Below, in pieces: positions 27,634-37,261 of a stretch of DNA of 64,000 bases (position 1 is the stretch's first letter; every line of letters starts with the position of its first letter). Made by a program: the position numbers and the translations under genes. Source of the stretch: an uncultured SAR116 cluster alpha proteobacterium (lineage in GTDB: Bacteria > Pseudomonadota > Alphaproteobacteria > Puniceispirillales > Marisalimonadaceae). The stretch spans positions 1 to 64,000 of the forward strand of contig CACNFD010000008.1 of assembly GCA_902619615.1 (NCBI GenBank), read 5' to 3'. A model generated the notes under the pieces. That model worked only from the letters and a program-made list of their open reading frames with translations, ran no database searches and had not been told where the DNA came from.

Positions 27634-28173
27634 AAAATTAAATTCCTTTTTCCAGATATTCATTATACTGGAATTGATATAACTAATCATTTTATTAATA
27701 AAAAAAATATGTCAGATATTTATTTATTAACTAACAAGAAAAATTTTAACAAATTACTTGAGAAAAATGTTAACAAGTTTACTTGTTCAATTTCTTCTCA
27801 TAATTTAGAACATGTAGACCAAAGAGAATTAGTTTTGAAAAAAAGCATTTCTACAGTAGAAAAAGGTGGTTTTTTTTATCTTTCTTTTCCCTCTAATCAT
27901 ACAACTAATTTGGATAGAGGTAGATCAGGCACCTTAAATTATTTTGATGATCCAACACATAAGTCATTACCACCAAATGTTGATGAAATAATAACTATTT
28001 TAAAATCAAATAATTTTAAAATTATTAAATTAAAAATAAGTTACAAACCTGTAATTCTATGGTTACTTGGTTTTATTCTTGAGCCAATATCTAAAATTAG
28101 TAAAAAAGTTTTACCAGGTACATTACAATTCCATGGATTTGAAACAATTATAATTGCAAAACGTGAGATTTAA
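27634..28173 (+). pseudogene. Headless SAM-dependent methyltransferase fragment
   Basis: The reading frame upstream of the first ATG (27709) already encodes methyltransferase-like sequence (FPDIHYTGIDIT) with no start codon and no glycine-rich SAM-binding motif before it. What remains is the acidic strand after motif I, the SSHNLEHVDQRE region, GGFFYLSFPS, and a hydrophobic C terminus ending in FHGFETIIIAKRE. This looks like the C-terminal two thirds of a class I methyltransferase of the type found in surface-polysaccharide clusters. The break lies close to the tRNA-Arg 3' end, consistent with deletion or integration there. A shortened 154-residue product from 27709 could still be made. Confidence 0.7.
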
Positions 28174-28547
28174 ATTTTAATTTAAATTAACCAATTAACT
28201 ACCATTTATATGTTAATAACATCTGAATAAGTTTTAGGGGCTAATAGTAAATAGAGGGTCTTTAAGATATTGAATTTATTGTTTTTACCAGTTGGATAAG
28301 ATGAATCGGTTTTTTCCTAATCTTGAGGCAACAGGTTCCAGTTCTGTCTAGGTCAGTATAATTTAAATATTTTGGTTTTAAACTTATATGATTATAAGTA
28401 TTAATTTAACTTTTATCTCTTATCTTATTTCTAATAATTTTGATTACTAAAATTTTACAAACACATAACAAAATTAATCAATATAAAAACATAATAAATT
28501 CAATTTAAAATTTAAATTAGTATTAAAAATGTCACTATTTTAAAATG
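28174..28547. other. Gene-free AT-rich stretch with tRNA remnant
   Basis: No open reading frame with coding character was seen. The only structured element is the degenerate tRNA-Arg 3' half at 28314-28358. The rest is very AT-rich and looks like decayed island DNA. Confidence 0.6.
28314..28358 (+). repeat. Degenerate duplicate of the tRNA-Arg(CCT) 3' half (att-like)
   Basis: Aligned without gaps to bases 27528-27572 of the tRNA-Arg gene, from anticodon loop to CCA end, 39 of 45 positions are identical. It includes TTCCTAATCTTGAGG with a single change and the T-arm core. Differences in the T-stem and the lost CCA make it non-functional. Upstream, a looser GGATA match suggests a faint 5' half with a 5-base insertion. 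A direct repeat of a tRNA 3' end is the classic mark of tyrosine-recombinase integration (attL/attR). Confidence 0.85.
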
Positions 28548-28871
28548 TTAATCTAAATTTTTAAAATATTCTTCGCTCCAAATAGCTTTGTCATCAATCC
28601 AAATGTCATAATGAGGTTTGTCACCAACCCTTAATGAAGTATATTTGCAACCCCACTTTTTTAATTGATTTGACGTTAATTCTCTATGGTCTAATCCACT
28701 TTGAGAACCTCTAGCTGTCCAATAGTGAATTTCATTACCTTCTTCAAATAACTTATTTATTTTTTGTATTCGATTTTTTAAGGGTTTTGCCTGACTATAA
28801 TCTCTTTTTCCATCTTTGAAATGATTTTGAGTACAAATTGTACCATCTATATCTACTATATAAGTCTTCAT
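28548..28871 (-). CDS. Small HAD-superfamily protein, capsule/LPS-type
   Basis: A 107-residue HAD protein: IVDIDGTIC at the N terminus (nucleophile motif DIDGT), YWTARGS in the middle (motif II Thr) and a C-terminal YDIWIDDKAI (motif IV). The compact size without cap matches short HAD proteins encoded in capsule and LPS loci. The start is the ATG behind AGGGGA; two TTG codons just upstream are in frame. It stands alone next to the tRNA-Arg scar and may be a surviving island gene. The substrate is unknown. Confidence 0.78.
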   Translation of the reverse strand: MKTYIVDIDGTICTQNHFKDGKRDYSQAKPLKNRIQKINKLFEEGNEIHYWTARGSQSGLDHRELTSNQLKKWGCKYTSLRVGDKPHYDIWIDDKAIWSEEYFKNLD

Positions 28872-28970
28872 CAACAATTCCCCTAAAAAGTAATCTATTA
28901 TAAGGTATTAACATTCTACAATTTATATACTAAATGAGTAATTGAGAATAGTTTTAAAGGTTTTATTAAG

Positions 28971-29855
28971 ATGGATTTTTTTAAAGATCTTAAAATTTGT
29001 TATATTAAAACAAGTAAAGGTGAAATTAGATATAGAAAAGGTGGTGCAGGTCCTGCTATTCTAATGTTACATGGTAATCCACAAACTCATGTTATGTGGC
29101 ATAAAGTAGTACCAGCACTAACAAGTAAATTTACTATTGTTTGCCCTGATATACCCGGGTACGGGAAGTCTTACAAACCTAAAATATCTATGGATCATAG
29201 CAATTACTCAAAAGTCAGTATGGCCAATGATATGAATGAGTTTATGAAATTGTTAGGACATAATACATTCTATCTCGTTGGTCATGACAGAGGTGCAAGA
29301 ATTGGGCATCGTTTGGCACTAGATCATCCTGACAAAGTTTTAAAAATAATCCTGTTAGACATAATACCAACTATTGAACACTTTGAGAGAACTAACAAAG
29401 AATTTGCAATGGGTTATTATCATTGGTTTTGGTTGGCTCAGAGATATCCAATACCAGAGTCAGTAATTAACAAAGCACCTGAGGAGTGGTTCTTCGCACA
29501 TACTTCAAGAGAAAAAAAAGATAAAGATTTTTTTGATCCTCAAGCATTAACAGATTACCTAGAGTGTGTTAAAAATCCTGAAACTATAAGATCTATATGT
29601 GAGGATTATAGAGCTGCGGCTTCTATTGACTTGAAAGAAGATGAAATAAGTAGAAAAAAAAATTTAAAAATTAAAATGCCAACACTAGTTTTGTGGGGAA
29701 AAAAAGGTAAGATAGAACAATGGTATGATCCTCTACTAATCTGGCAAAAATATTGTGTGCAAGAAGTGACAGGTTATGGAGTTGATACTGGTCACTATCT
29801 GGCTGAAGAAAATCCTGATGAAATTATAAAAAGCATTAATAGCTTTTTGAAATAA
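28971..29855 (+). CDS. Alpha/beta hydrolase, haloacetate dehalogenase-like
   Basis: A 294-residue hydrolase with oxyanion HGNPQ (34-38), nucleophile elbow GHDRGAR with D106, carboxylate-binding-type R107 and R110, a cap HW pair (H151-W152) and a C-terminal histidine near 275 in GHYLAEE. This arrangement (Asp nucleophile, two Arg, His-Trp halide site) is that of fluoroacetate/haloacetate dehalogenases, which release halide and glycolate. Epoxide hydrolases share the fold but lack this residue set. It stands upstream of pepF on the same strand, 25 bases apart. Confidence 0.82.
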   Translation: MDFFKDLKICYIKTSKGEIRYRKGGAGPAILMLHGNPQTHVMWHKVVPALTSKFTIVCPDIPGYGKSYKPKISMDHSNYSKVSMANDMNEFMKLLGHNTFYLVGHDRGARIGHRLALDHPDKVLKIILLDIIPTIEHFERTNKEFAMGYYHWFWLAQRYPIPESVINKAPEEWFFAHTSREKKDKDFFDPQALTDYLECVKNPETIRSICEDYRAAASIDLKEDEISRKKNLKIKMPTLVLWGKKGKIEQWYDPLLIWQKYCVQEVTGYGVDTGHYLAEENPDEIIKSINSFLK

Positions 29856-29880
29856 AATAAATTGAGGTTGCAAATTTAAC

Positions 29881-31671
29881 ATGAATGAAATGCTTTTAAA
29901 TATAACTAACAACGAATTACCAACTTGGGATCTCTCTGAAATCTATAAAAATATTAAAGATCCAAAAATCAACAAAGATATCAAAAATATTAAAGAGTCA
30001 GCAAATAATTTTCTAAAAACTTGGAAAGGAAAAATAAATGACTTAAGTCCATCAGATTTTTTGTTTTGTATAAATGAATATCAAGAAATTAATGAAGCTA
30101 TTTATAAAATTGCTACACATAGCAGCTTAACTTTTGCTACAAACATGGAAGACCCTGAAATATCTAAATACAATTCCTATATATCTGATGAAATTACAGA
30201 AATTCTATCTACTCTAATTTTTGTTACATTAGAACTTTCAAAAGTCGATGATAATACAATTAAGAAATGGTTAAACGATAAAAATGCCAAGAAATGGAAA
30301 CCTTATCTCAATATATTAAGAAAAAGAAATCCTTACCTTCTAGATCCACTTGTAGAAGAGATTTTAATAGAGAAATCTGCTACTGGTAGGTCAGCATGGA
30401 TAAGATTATTTGACGAAACATCAGCAGCATTGCGCTTTCCCTTCAAAAAAAAATCCCTTACTGAAGCTGAAATTTTGAACTTGTTATCTGATGCAGATCC
30501 AGAAACAAGAAAAATTGCAGGTAAATCACTTTCTGAAGTTTTAGAAAATAATAAGCGTGTTTTTGGTATGATACTTAATGTTATTTCTAGAGATAGGTAC
30601 ATCGAAGATAATAAAAGAGGTTTTAAAAGAATTATGTCCTCTAGAAATCTAGATAATGACGTTGAGGATGAGGTTGTAGACAAATTAGTAAATACAGTTG
30701 ATAAGGCTATGCCTAAACTTACCCATAGATATTATAAATGGAAAGCAAATCAATTTGGCCAGACAAAGCTAAATTGGTGGGATAGAAATGCACCATTGCC
30801 GAACTCTTCCGAAAAACTTATAGAATGGTCTGAGGCTAGAGATATTATTTTAGAGTCATTTTCTTCATTTCATCTGGAGATTTCTAATATTGCAAAAATG
30901 TTTTTTAAAAATAACTGGATAGATGCAAGCTTAAGAAAAGGAAAAGCATCTGGTGCATTCGCCCATCCTTCAGTTCCATCGTTGCACCCCTATATATTAG
31001 TAAATTATCAAGGAAAAATTAGGGACGTTATGACATTAGCTCATGAACTTGGTCACGGTGTTCATCAAATTCTTGCAGGGAAAAATGGATTATTAATGGC
31101 AGAAACACCATTAACGCTTGCTGAAACAGCATCAGTTTTTGGAGAAATGTTAGTGTTTAGAAAGTTGTTAGATGAAAGTCCAATCGAACAAAAAAAACAA
31201 TTATTATCTGGCAAAATAGAAGATATGTTAAATACTGTTGCTAGACAAATAGGATTTCATCAGTTCGAGGTTAAGTTTCATGAGGCAAGAATAAAATCTG
31301 AATTAACACCTGATGAAATAAGCGATATTTGGATGGAGACACAGTCTCATGCAGTGGGTCCTCATATTAATCTTGGTGAAGATTATAGATTTTTATGGGG
31401 ATACATCCCTCACTTCGTACATACTCCATTTTATGTTTATGCTTATGCATTTGGGGATAGTTTGGTTAACGCACTATGGTATGCGTATCAACAAAGTGAT
31501 AAAGAAATTTTTTCAAAAAATTATATTGGAATGTTATCATCAGGAGGAACTAAAAGTCATAACGATTTACTAAAACCTTTTAATTTAAGTGCGTATGATA
31601 GTAGTTTTTGGGAAAAAGGTATTACGATGATAACTGGATTAATGGACGAACTAGAAGAGTTAGAAAATTAA
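29881..31671 (+). CDS. pepF: M3-family oligoendopeptidase F
   Basis: A 596-residue zinc peptidase with HELGH at 388-392 and the third-ligand segment LAETASVFGE downstream. The N-terminal helical domain opens with LPTWDLSEIY, typical of PepF/M3. It cleaves short cytosolic peptides. A run of nine A's near codons 189-191 is in frame here, a useful contrast to the two A9 breaks in aroE. It is followed by the ABC1 kinase gene after 26 bases. Confidence 0.94.
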   Translation: MNEMLLNITNNELPTWDLSEIYKNIKDPKINKDIKNIKESANNFLKTWKGKINDLSPSDFLFCINEYQEINEAIYKIATHSSLTFATNMEDPEISKYNSYISDEITEILSTLIFVTLELSKVDDNTIKKWLNDKNAKKWKPYLNILRKRNPYLLDPLVEEILIEKSATGRSAWIRLFDETSAALRFPFKKKSLTEAEILNLLSDADPETRKIAGKSLSEVLENNKRVFGMILNVISRDRYIEDNKRGFKRIMSSRNLDNDVEDEVVDKLVNTVDKAMPKLTHRYYKWKANQFGQTKLNWWDRNAPLPNSSEKLIEWSEARDIILESFSSFHLEISNIAKMFFKNNWIDASLRKGKASGAFAHPSVPSLHPYILVNYQGKIRDVMTLAHELGHGVHQILAGKNGLLMAETPLTLAETASVFGEMLVFRKLLDESPIEQKKQLLSGKIEDMLNTVARQIGFHQFEVKFHEARIKSELTPDEISDIWMETQSHAVGPHINLGEDYRFLWGYIPHFVHTPFYVYAYAFGDSLVNALWYAYQQSDKEIFSKNYIGMLSSGGTKSHNDLLKPFNLSAYDSSFWEKGITMITGLMDELEELEN

Positions 31672-31697
31672 CTTAATATTTAAAGGTTTTAACATTT

Positions 31698-33068
31698 ATG
31701 AGTAAAGATATTAACATTCAAGATGAGCTAAGTTCTTCAATGACTGGTGGAAGACTCAGGCGCTATGCAAAGGTTACCAAAGCAATGGGGGGGCTTGCTG
31801 CCAGACTAGCTGGTGAAAGATATTTAGGAATAAAAATAAATAGAGAACAACATGCTTCTGATTTAAGGTCCGCCTTAGGAGGGCTAAAAGGTCCACTTAT
31901 GAAAGTTGCTCAAATTCTTGCTACAATTCCTGACGCTCTACCTAAAGAGTATGTAAATGAATTATCTCACCTTCAAGCAGATGCTCCCTCAATGGGTTGG
32001 CTTTTTGTCAAGAGAAGAATGAAGGCAGAGTTAGGAGAAAATTGGTTAACAAACTTTAAAGTTTTCGACAAACAAGCCTCCGCTGCAGCATCTTTAGGTC
32101 AAGTTCATTTTGCCGAAGACATCAACGGAAAAAAACTAGCTTGTAAGTTACAATATCCTGACATGGGCTCAGCAGTTCAGGCTGATCTTAAACAACTTAA
32201 ATTAATATTTTCATTATATGAAAAATACGATTCTGCAATTTCTACTGAAGCAATACACGAAGAGTTGTCAGATAGGCTAAAAGAGGAACTCAATTATTCC
32301 CATGAAATTAAAAATTTAAAACTATATAGGTATATGTTATCTGATTTAAATCAAATTACACTTCCTAATCCAATTGATGAGTTGTCTACAAATAGACTTC
32401 TAACAATGACAAGGATAGATGGCTCAAAAATCATGGATTTTATTGCTAAAAACAGTGATATAAAAATTAGAAACCAAGTCGCTTTAAATATGTTTAAAGC
32501 TTGGTATATACCATTTTATAGATATGGTGTCATTCATGGAGATCCTCATCTTGGAAATTATACAATACGTCCTGATGGAGGTATTAACCTAATGGATTTC
32601 GGATGTATTAGAATCTTTAGACCAGATTTTGTGACAGGAGTAATTGAACTTTATAAAGCTTTAAGAGATGGAGATGAAGAACAAGCAGTAAATGCCTACA
32701 AAAGTTGGGGTTTTGAAAATCCTTCAAAAGAATTAATTGGTGTTTTAAATATATGGGCAAACTTTATCTATCAACCTTTATTAGAAGATAAAGTTAGGCT
32801 GATTAATCCAAGTGAGTCTGGACAATATGGTAGAGAAACGGCAGAAAAAGTTCATGAAGAATTAAAAAAAATTGGAGGCGTTAAACCACCAAGAGAATTT
32901 GTATTAATGGACAGAGCAGCCGTCGGTTTAGGATCAGTTTTTATGCATTTAAAAGCAGAAATAAACTGGTATAGAGTTTTTCACGATTTAGTTGGTGACT
33001 TTGACGAAAAGATTTTGTCTAAGAGGCAAAGTAATGCAATGAATCAATCAGGTTTAATTTTAGACTAA
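31698..33068 (+). CDS. ABC1/AarF (UbiB-like) atypical kinase
   Basis: A 456-residue protein of the UbiB/ADCK family. The N-terminal KxGQ-type helix (LKGPLMKVAQILATIPDALP), an Ala-rich nucleotide loop (QASAAASLGQVH), the ELNYSHE segment, catalytic HGDPHLGNY and metal-binding MDFGCIR are all seen. The family supports ubiquinone biosynthesis or lipid transfer. No C-terminal membrane helix is evident, unlike E. coli UbiB. The COQ9 gene 3.4 kb away fits a quinone link. Confidence 0.9.
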   Translation: MSKDINIQDELSSSMTGGRLRRYAKVTKAMGGLAARLAGERYLGIKINREQHASDLRSALGGLKGPLMKVAQILATIPDALPKEYVNELSHLQADAPSMGWLFVKRRMKAELGENWLTNFKVFDKQASAAASLGQVHFAEDINGKKLACKLQYPDMGSAVQADLKQLKLIFSLYEKYDSAISTEAIHEELSDRLKEELNYSHEIKNLKLYRYMLSDLNQITLPNPIDELSTNRLLTMTRIDGSKIMDFIAKNSDIKIRNQVALNMFKAWYIPFYRYGVIHGDPHLGNYTIRPDGGINLMDFGCIRIFRPDFVTGVIELYKALRDGDEEQAVNAYKSWGFENPSKELIGVLNIWANFIYQPLLEDKVRLINPSESGQYGRETAEKVHEELKKIGGVKPPREFVLMDRAAVGLGSVFMHLKAEINWYRVFHDLVGDFDEKILSKRQSNAMNQSGLILD

Positions 33069-33073
33069 TTTAA

Positions 33074-34456
33074 TTAGTTTATACTCTGTAAAATTGTATC
33101 CAAAGATTTTTTTGCATCTCCATAAACCATTCTAGAATTTTCTCTAAAAAATAATGGATTTTCAATTCCAGAGTAACCTTTTCCTTGTCCTCTTTTTGAA
33201 ATAAAAACCTGTTTAGCTTTCCAAACTTCCAAAACAGGCATTCCTGCAATTGGGCTATTAGGATCTTCTTGAGCAGCTGGATTAACAATATCGTTTGCTC
33301 CTAGTATCATGACTACATCTGTATCAGGAAAATCGTCATTTATTTCATCCATTTCAAGAACAATATCATATGGAACTTTAGCTTCTGCTAGCAGAACATT
33401 CATATGGCCTGGAAGTCTTCCTGCAACAGGATGGATTCCAAATCTTACCTCTTTGTTTTTTGCTCTCAGTCTAGAGGTTAACTCAGAAACTGTGCTTTGG
33501 GCTTGTGCTACTGCCATACCATAACCAGGAACAATTATAATCTTGTTTGCATCATTCAATGCAGCCGCTACGGAATCCATGTCTATTGGTTTCATTTCAC
33601 CTTCAATATCCATTGTAGGACCTGTTACATCACCCCATCCGCCTAAAATAACTGAAAGAAATTTTCGGTTCATTGCCTTACACATTATATATGATAGAAT
33701 AGCACCAGAAGATCCAACCAAAGCACCTGTCACAATTAGCAGGTCATTCCCAAGCATAAAACCTGTTGCAGCTGCAGCCCATCCAGAATATGAGTTAAGC
33801 ATTGAAACAACTACTGGCATGTCTGCACCACCAATTGCTAAGACAAGATGAGCTCCTATAACAAATGCTATAATAGTCATTACAATTAATGTCCAATTAC
33901 CCTCATCAATCAAAAACATGTATCCCAATGCTAAGCAGGAAAATAACATGATCAAATTCAACAAATGTCTTCCAGGTAAAATTAATGCCTTACCAGTTAT
34001 CAATTCAGATAATTTTCCAAATGCCACTATAGAGCCAGTAAATGTGATTGCTCCAATAAATACACCAATAAAAACTTCAACGTTATGGATCATATACTGA
34101 GTAGAATTCATATCAGAGTGTGGCAACATGGCAGAGTTTATACCGATAAAAACAGCAGCTAAACCCACAAATGAGTGAAGAGCAGCAACCAATTGAGGCA
34201 TGCCTGTCATTTGTACTTTTTTTGCAACAATTGCTCCAATTATAGAGCCAACTAAAATTGCAGCTATAAGCCAATTCAGCCATTCGGTAAAAAAAACTTG
34301 ATTTCCATAAATAGTTGCAAATACAGCGATCACCATTCCAATAATGCCATACCAGACAGCTCTTTTTGCCTTTTCTTGATTCCTTAAGCCACCTAATGCA
34401 AGAATGAAAAGCACACTAGATGTTATGTATGAGGCAGTTAGTAATCCAATAGTCAT
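33074..34456 (-). CDS. pntB: NAD(P) transhydrogenase subunit beta
   Basis: A 460-residue subunit with about eight to nine membrane helices in the first 260 residues and a soluble NADP(H)-binding domain after residue 290 ([46 protein letters not shown]). Together with PntA it uses the proton gradient to reduce NADP+ with NADH. It follows pntA after 14 bases. Confidence 0.96.
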   Translation of the reverse strand: MTIGLLTASYITSSVLFILALGGLRNQEKAKRAVWYGIIGMVIAVFATIYGNQVFFTEWLNWLIAAILVGSIIGAIVAKKVQMTGMPQLVAALHSFVGLAAVFIGINSAMLPHSDMNSTQYMIHNVEVFIGVFIGAITFTGSIVAFGKLSELITGKALILPGRHLLNLIMLFSCLALGYMFLIDEGNWTLIVMTIIAFVIGAHLVLAIGGADMPVVVSMLNSYSGWAAAATGFMLGNDLLIVTGALVGSSGAILSYIMCKAMNRKFLSVILGGWGDVTGPTMDIEGEMKPIDMDSVAAALNDANKIIIVPGYGMAVAQAQSTVSELTSRLRAKNKEVRFGIHPVAGRLPGHMNVLLAEAKVPYDIVLEMDEINDDFPDTDVVMILGANDIVNPAAQEDPNSPIAGMPVLEVWKAKQVFISKRGQGKGYSGIENPLFFRENSRMVYGDAKKSLDTILQSIN

Positions 34457-34470
34457 TTAATAATCCTTTT

Positions 34471-36033
34471 TTAGCTTCTCTGAAACATTGATAACATTCT
34501 TTTTGTAACCATAAATCCTCCAACAATATTTATAGTAGCAATAAAGATAGAAATTAATGATAAGATACTTACTATATCGTTCTCAGTTCTCATCTGTAAC
34601 AAAGCACCAATTATGACTATGCTTGAGATAGCATTTGTCACAGCCATTAAAGGTGTATGAAGTGAATGTGACACATTCCATATAACTTGATAACCTACAA
34701 AGCATGATAAAATAAAAACAATGAAATGTTGCATAAAGTCTGATGGTGCGTAGTAACCTATCAACCAAGTCAGAAGAGCACCAATTGTTAAAAGTAAGAA
34801 TTGTAATTTTCCAGCTTTTCTCTCTGCATATATTTCATCCTGAACTTTTTCTTCCTGTGATTTTTCTTTAATTTTTTTATTGTCATGTTTAGCAATAGCT
34901 ACGATTTTTGGTTTTGGTGGAGGAAAAGTTATTTTACCATCATAAAGAACTGTAGCACCTCTTATTACGTCGTCTTCCATATTAGTAAATGGTATACCGT
35001 CTTTTTTAGGAGTTAAGTCATCAACCATGTGACGTATATTTGTAGAATACAAACTAGAAGATTGAGTTGCCATTCTGCTTGGCAAATCTGTAAACCCAAT
35101 AACCTTCACTTTATTTTTTGTTTCTATAATTTTGTTAGGAACAGTAACTTCGCAGTTTCCGCCTTGTTCAGCAGCTAAATCTACTATCACGGAACCAGGT
35201 TTCATTAGCTCAACCATTTCTTTTGGCCATAATTTAGGTGCAGGCATTCCAGGAATGAGTGCAGTTGTAATCACAATATCAATCTCTGGTGCTTGTTTTC
35301 TAAATAATTCCATTTCTTTTTTTATGAATTCTTTAGAAGCAGGTTTTGCATAACCTCCTTCCCCAGTGCCATCTGATTCAAAATCAAGCATTAAAAATTC
35401 TGCACCCATTGATTCAATTTGTTCAGCAACTTCCGGCCTTACGTCAAAAGCTCTAACAATTGCACCCATAGATTGGGCAGTACCAATGGCAGCAAGCCCA
35501 GCAACTCCCGCTCCTATTACAAGAACTTTAGCAGGGGGGACTTTACCAGCCGCGGTTATTTGGCCTGTAAAAAATCTTCCAAATTGGTTTCCTGCCTCAA
35601 TTATTGCTCTATAACCAGCTATGTTAGCCATAGAAGATAAAGCATCCATTTTCTGAGCTCTACTAATTCTAGGTATCATATCCATTGCTTGAGCTGTAAC
35701 TTTTTTCTTTTTCAAAGCTTCAAGGAGAGGTTTATTTTGATTAGGCCATATAAAACTTATAATATGATGATTAAGTTTTATTTTTGATAATTCTGATTTT
35801 TCTGGGCCTCTTACTTTCAATATTATATCTGATTGCTTCCAAAGTTCACTTGAATTCTTTACAACTTTAACCCCAGCATTTTTATAATCCTTATCTGAAA
35901 AGTTAGCTTTAATACCAGCACCAGTCTCTAAAAGACATGTATAACCTAATTTTTGCAGTTGCTTTGCGCTTTCAGGTGTGAGTGCTACTCTGTTTTCACC
36001 AATAAAAATTTCTTTAGGGCTTCCAATAATCAT
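34471..36033 (-). CDS. pntA: NAD(P) transhydrogenase subunit alpha (single chain)
   Basis: A 520-residue fused subunit, in contrast to the split PntAA/PntAB found in many alphaproteobacteria. Residues 1-380 form the NAD(H) domain (RVALTPE, GAGVAGLAAIGTAQSMGA, ALIPG-PAPKLW). A charged linker follows, and three to four membrane helices lie between about 410 and 510. It starts the pntAB operon and lies downstream of rpsU on the same strand. Confidence 0.95.
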   Translation of the reverse strand: MIIGSPKEIFIGENRVALTPESAKQLQKLGYTCLLETGAGIKANFSDKDYKNAGVKVVKNSSELWKQSDIILKVRGPEKSELSKIKLNHHIISFIWPNQNKPLLEALKKKKVTAQAMDMIPRISRAQKMDALSSMANIAGYRAIIEAGNQFGRFFTGQITAAGKVPPAKVLVIGAGVAGLAAIGTAQSMGAIVRAFDVRPEVAEQIESMGAEFLMLDFESDGTGEGGYAKPASKEFIKKEMELFRKQAPEIDIVITTALIPGMPAPKLWPKEMVELMKPGSVIVDLAAEQGGNCEVTVPNKIIETKNKVKVIGFTDLPSRMATQSSSLYSTNIRHMVDDLTPKKDGIPFTNMEDDVIRGATVLYDGKITFPPPKPKIVAIAKHDNKKIKEKSQEEKVQDEIYAERKAGKLQFLLLTIGALLTWLIGYYAPSDFMQHFIVFILSCFVGYQVIWNVSHSLHTPLMAVTNAISSIVIIGALLQMRTENDIVSILSLISIFIATINIVGGFMVTKRMLSMFQRS

Positions 36034-36099
36034 CTAACTTACTCCTAATAATATTAAATAAATTTGATATTATTTAACAAAACTTTCTTTACTAGGTTC

Positions 36100-36130
36100 A
36101 AAAAAAAACCGCAATTAGAAAAATGCGGTT
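36100..36130 (-). terminator. Intrinsic terminator after rpsU
   Basis: On the minus strand AACCGCA and TGCGGTT pair in a 7-base stem around a 10-base loop, followed by a run of T's. It is 27 bases past the rpsU stop and before the pntA start, so it should insulate pntAB from rpsU. Confidence 0.85.
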
Positions 36131-36156
36131 CGTACTAAAAGTATAAAAAGTTAAGA

Positions 36157-36360
36157 CTAGTAGCCTTCTCTTTCTAACCTTTTTCTCATAAGTTTTCTAA
36201 CTCGTCTAGTGCTTTCAGCCATCTCTCTAGCTTTTTTCTCTGAAGGTTTTTCATAAGCTCTTCTGTTTTTCATTTCTCTAAACATACCTTCTCTTTGCAT
36301 TTTCTTTTTTAAAACCCTAAGAGCTTGATCGACATTATTGTCACGAACGGACACATACAT
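36157..36360 (-). CDS. rpsU: 30S ribosomal protein S21
   Basis: A 67-residue basic protein with the S21 pattern [24 protein letters not shown] and an Arg/Lys-rich C-terminal helix. S21 sits near the anti-Shine-Dalgarno region of the 30S subunit and helps mRNA binding. It is a single-gene unit with its own terminator. Confidence 0.96.
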   Translation of the reverse strand: MYVSVRDNNVDQALRVLKKKMQREGMFREMKNRRAYEKPSEKKAREMAESTRRVRKLMRKRLEREGY

Positions 36361-36500
36361 ATTTAGAACCTATATTTATTAATAATTAAGGAATGTCAGA
36401 TAACACAATACATAAGGTGAATGCAAGTTATTTAATGTTTTTATTTATATTATATTGAATTTATACATATAATAAATTAGTTATTAAACAAAAGTATTTA

Positions 36501-37241
36501 ATGGCAATTACAATGAAAACTAAAACATTTGATAACAGAAAAATCAAAATTGATCTAATTAGAGCAATGTTAACACACGTACCTTTTGATGGTTGGACTT
36601 GGGAAGCAATGGAACAAGGAGCTATTGATATTAGTTTTGAAAAAAAGAAAACATCTTCTTCAAGAATCGAAATTTTTAAAGATTTATTTAAAAATGGTTC
36701 AATTGATTTTATTAATGTTTTTTCTGAAATGATCGACTTAGAAGTCAAAAAAAATTATGATCTAATTGATCCTAAACCCGAAAGAGTTCCAGAAAAAATC
36801 AAAAAAATGATTATGATTAGGTTAAATTTGTGTCAAAAATATAAAGAGGCGGTTAGATCTTCAATTGCTTTAACTGCAATACCGACAAATGCAAAAACAT
36901 CTATAAATATATTATATAGAACTTGTAATAGCATGTGGAGGATAGCTGGTGACAAGTCTACAGATTTTTCTTTTTATACAAGAAGAATATCCTTGGCCAC
37001 TGTATATACATCTACATTATTATTTTGGTTAAATGATAAATCTAATGATAATATAGAAACTGAATTTTTCTTGGATAGAAGGTTGAGAGATATTGGTAAA
37101 ATTTCTAGTTTTAAAAAGCCATTTTCCGAAGTGAAAAAATTTACAAATAATTTTGATAGTTTAAAGAATGTAATTAATATCAAATCAGTTTTTAACTTTA
37201 TAAAAAAAATAAATAATACTAAAAATTCTAGCATTAGTTAA
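36501..37241 (+). CDS. COQ9 family protein
   Basis: A 246-residue protein related to COQ9. The N-terminal region AMLTHVPFDGWTWEAMEQGA, the DFINVFSEMIDLEV segment and the C-terminal SLATVYTSTLLFWLNDKS match the family, which has a TetR-like fold and binds isoprenoid lipids to aid ubiquinone synthesis. It is largely confined to alphaproteobacteria and mitochondria, supporting the lineage call. It lies 20 bases upstream of metA. Confidence 0.9.
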   Translation: MAITMKTKTFDNRKIKIDLIRAMLTHVPFDGWTWEAMEQGAIDISFEKKKTSSSRIEIFKDLFKNGSIDFINVFSEMIDLEVKKNYDLIDPKPERVPEKIKKMIMIRLNLCQKYKEAVRSSIALTAIPTNAKTSINILYRTCNSMWRIAGDKSTDFSFYTRRISLATVYTSTLLFWLNDKSNDNIETEFFLDRRLRDIGKISSFKKPFSEVKKFTNNFDSLKNVINIKSVFNFIKKINNTKNSSIS

Positions 37242-37261
37242 TTAACTAAAAAATTAAAAAA

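Noticed and set aside
30446-30454. A9 run in pepF as another frameshift
   Set aside because: The frame is continuous through it and the protein on both sides fits the M3 family, so it is not a break.
37242-37261. SAM riboswitch before metA
   Set aside because: Only 20 bases separate the COQ9 gene from metA, too short for any known SAM-sensing fold; nothing similar seen further upstream.
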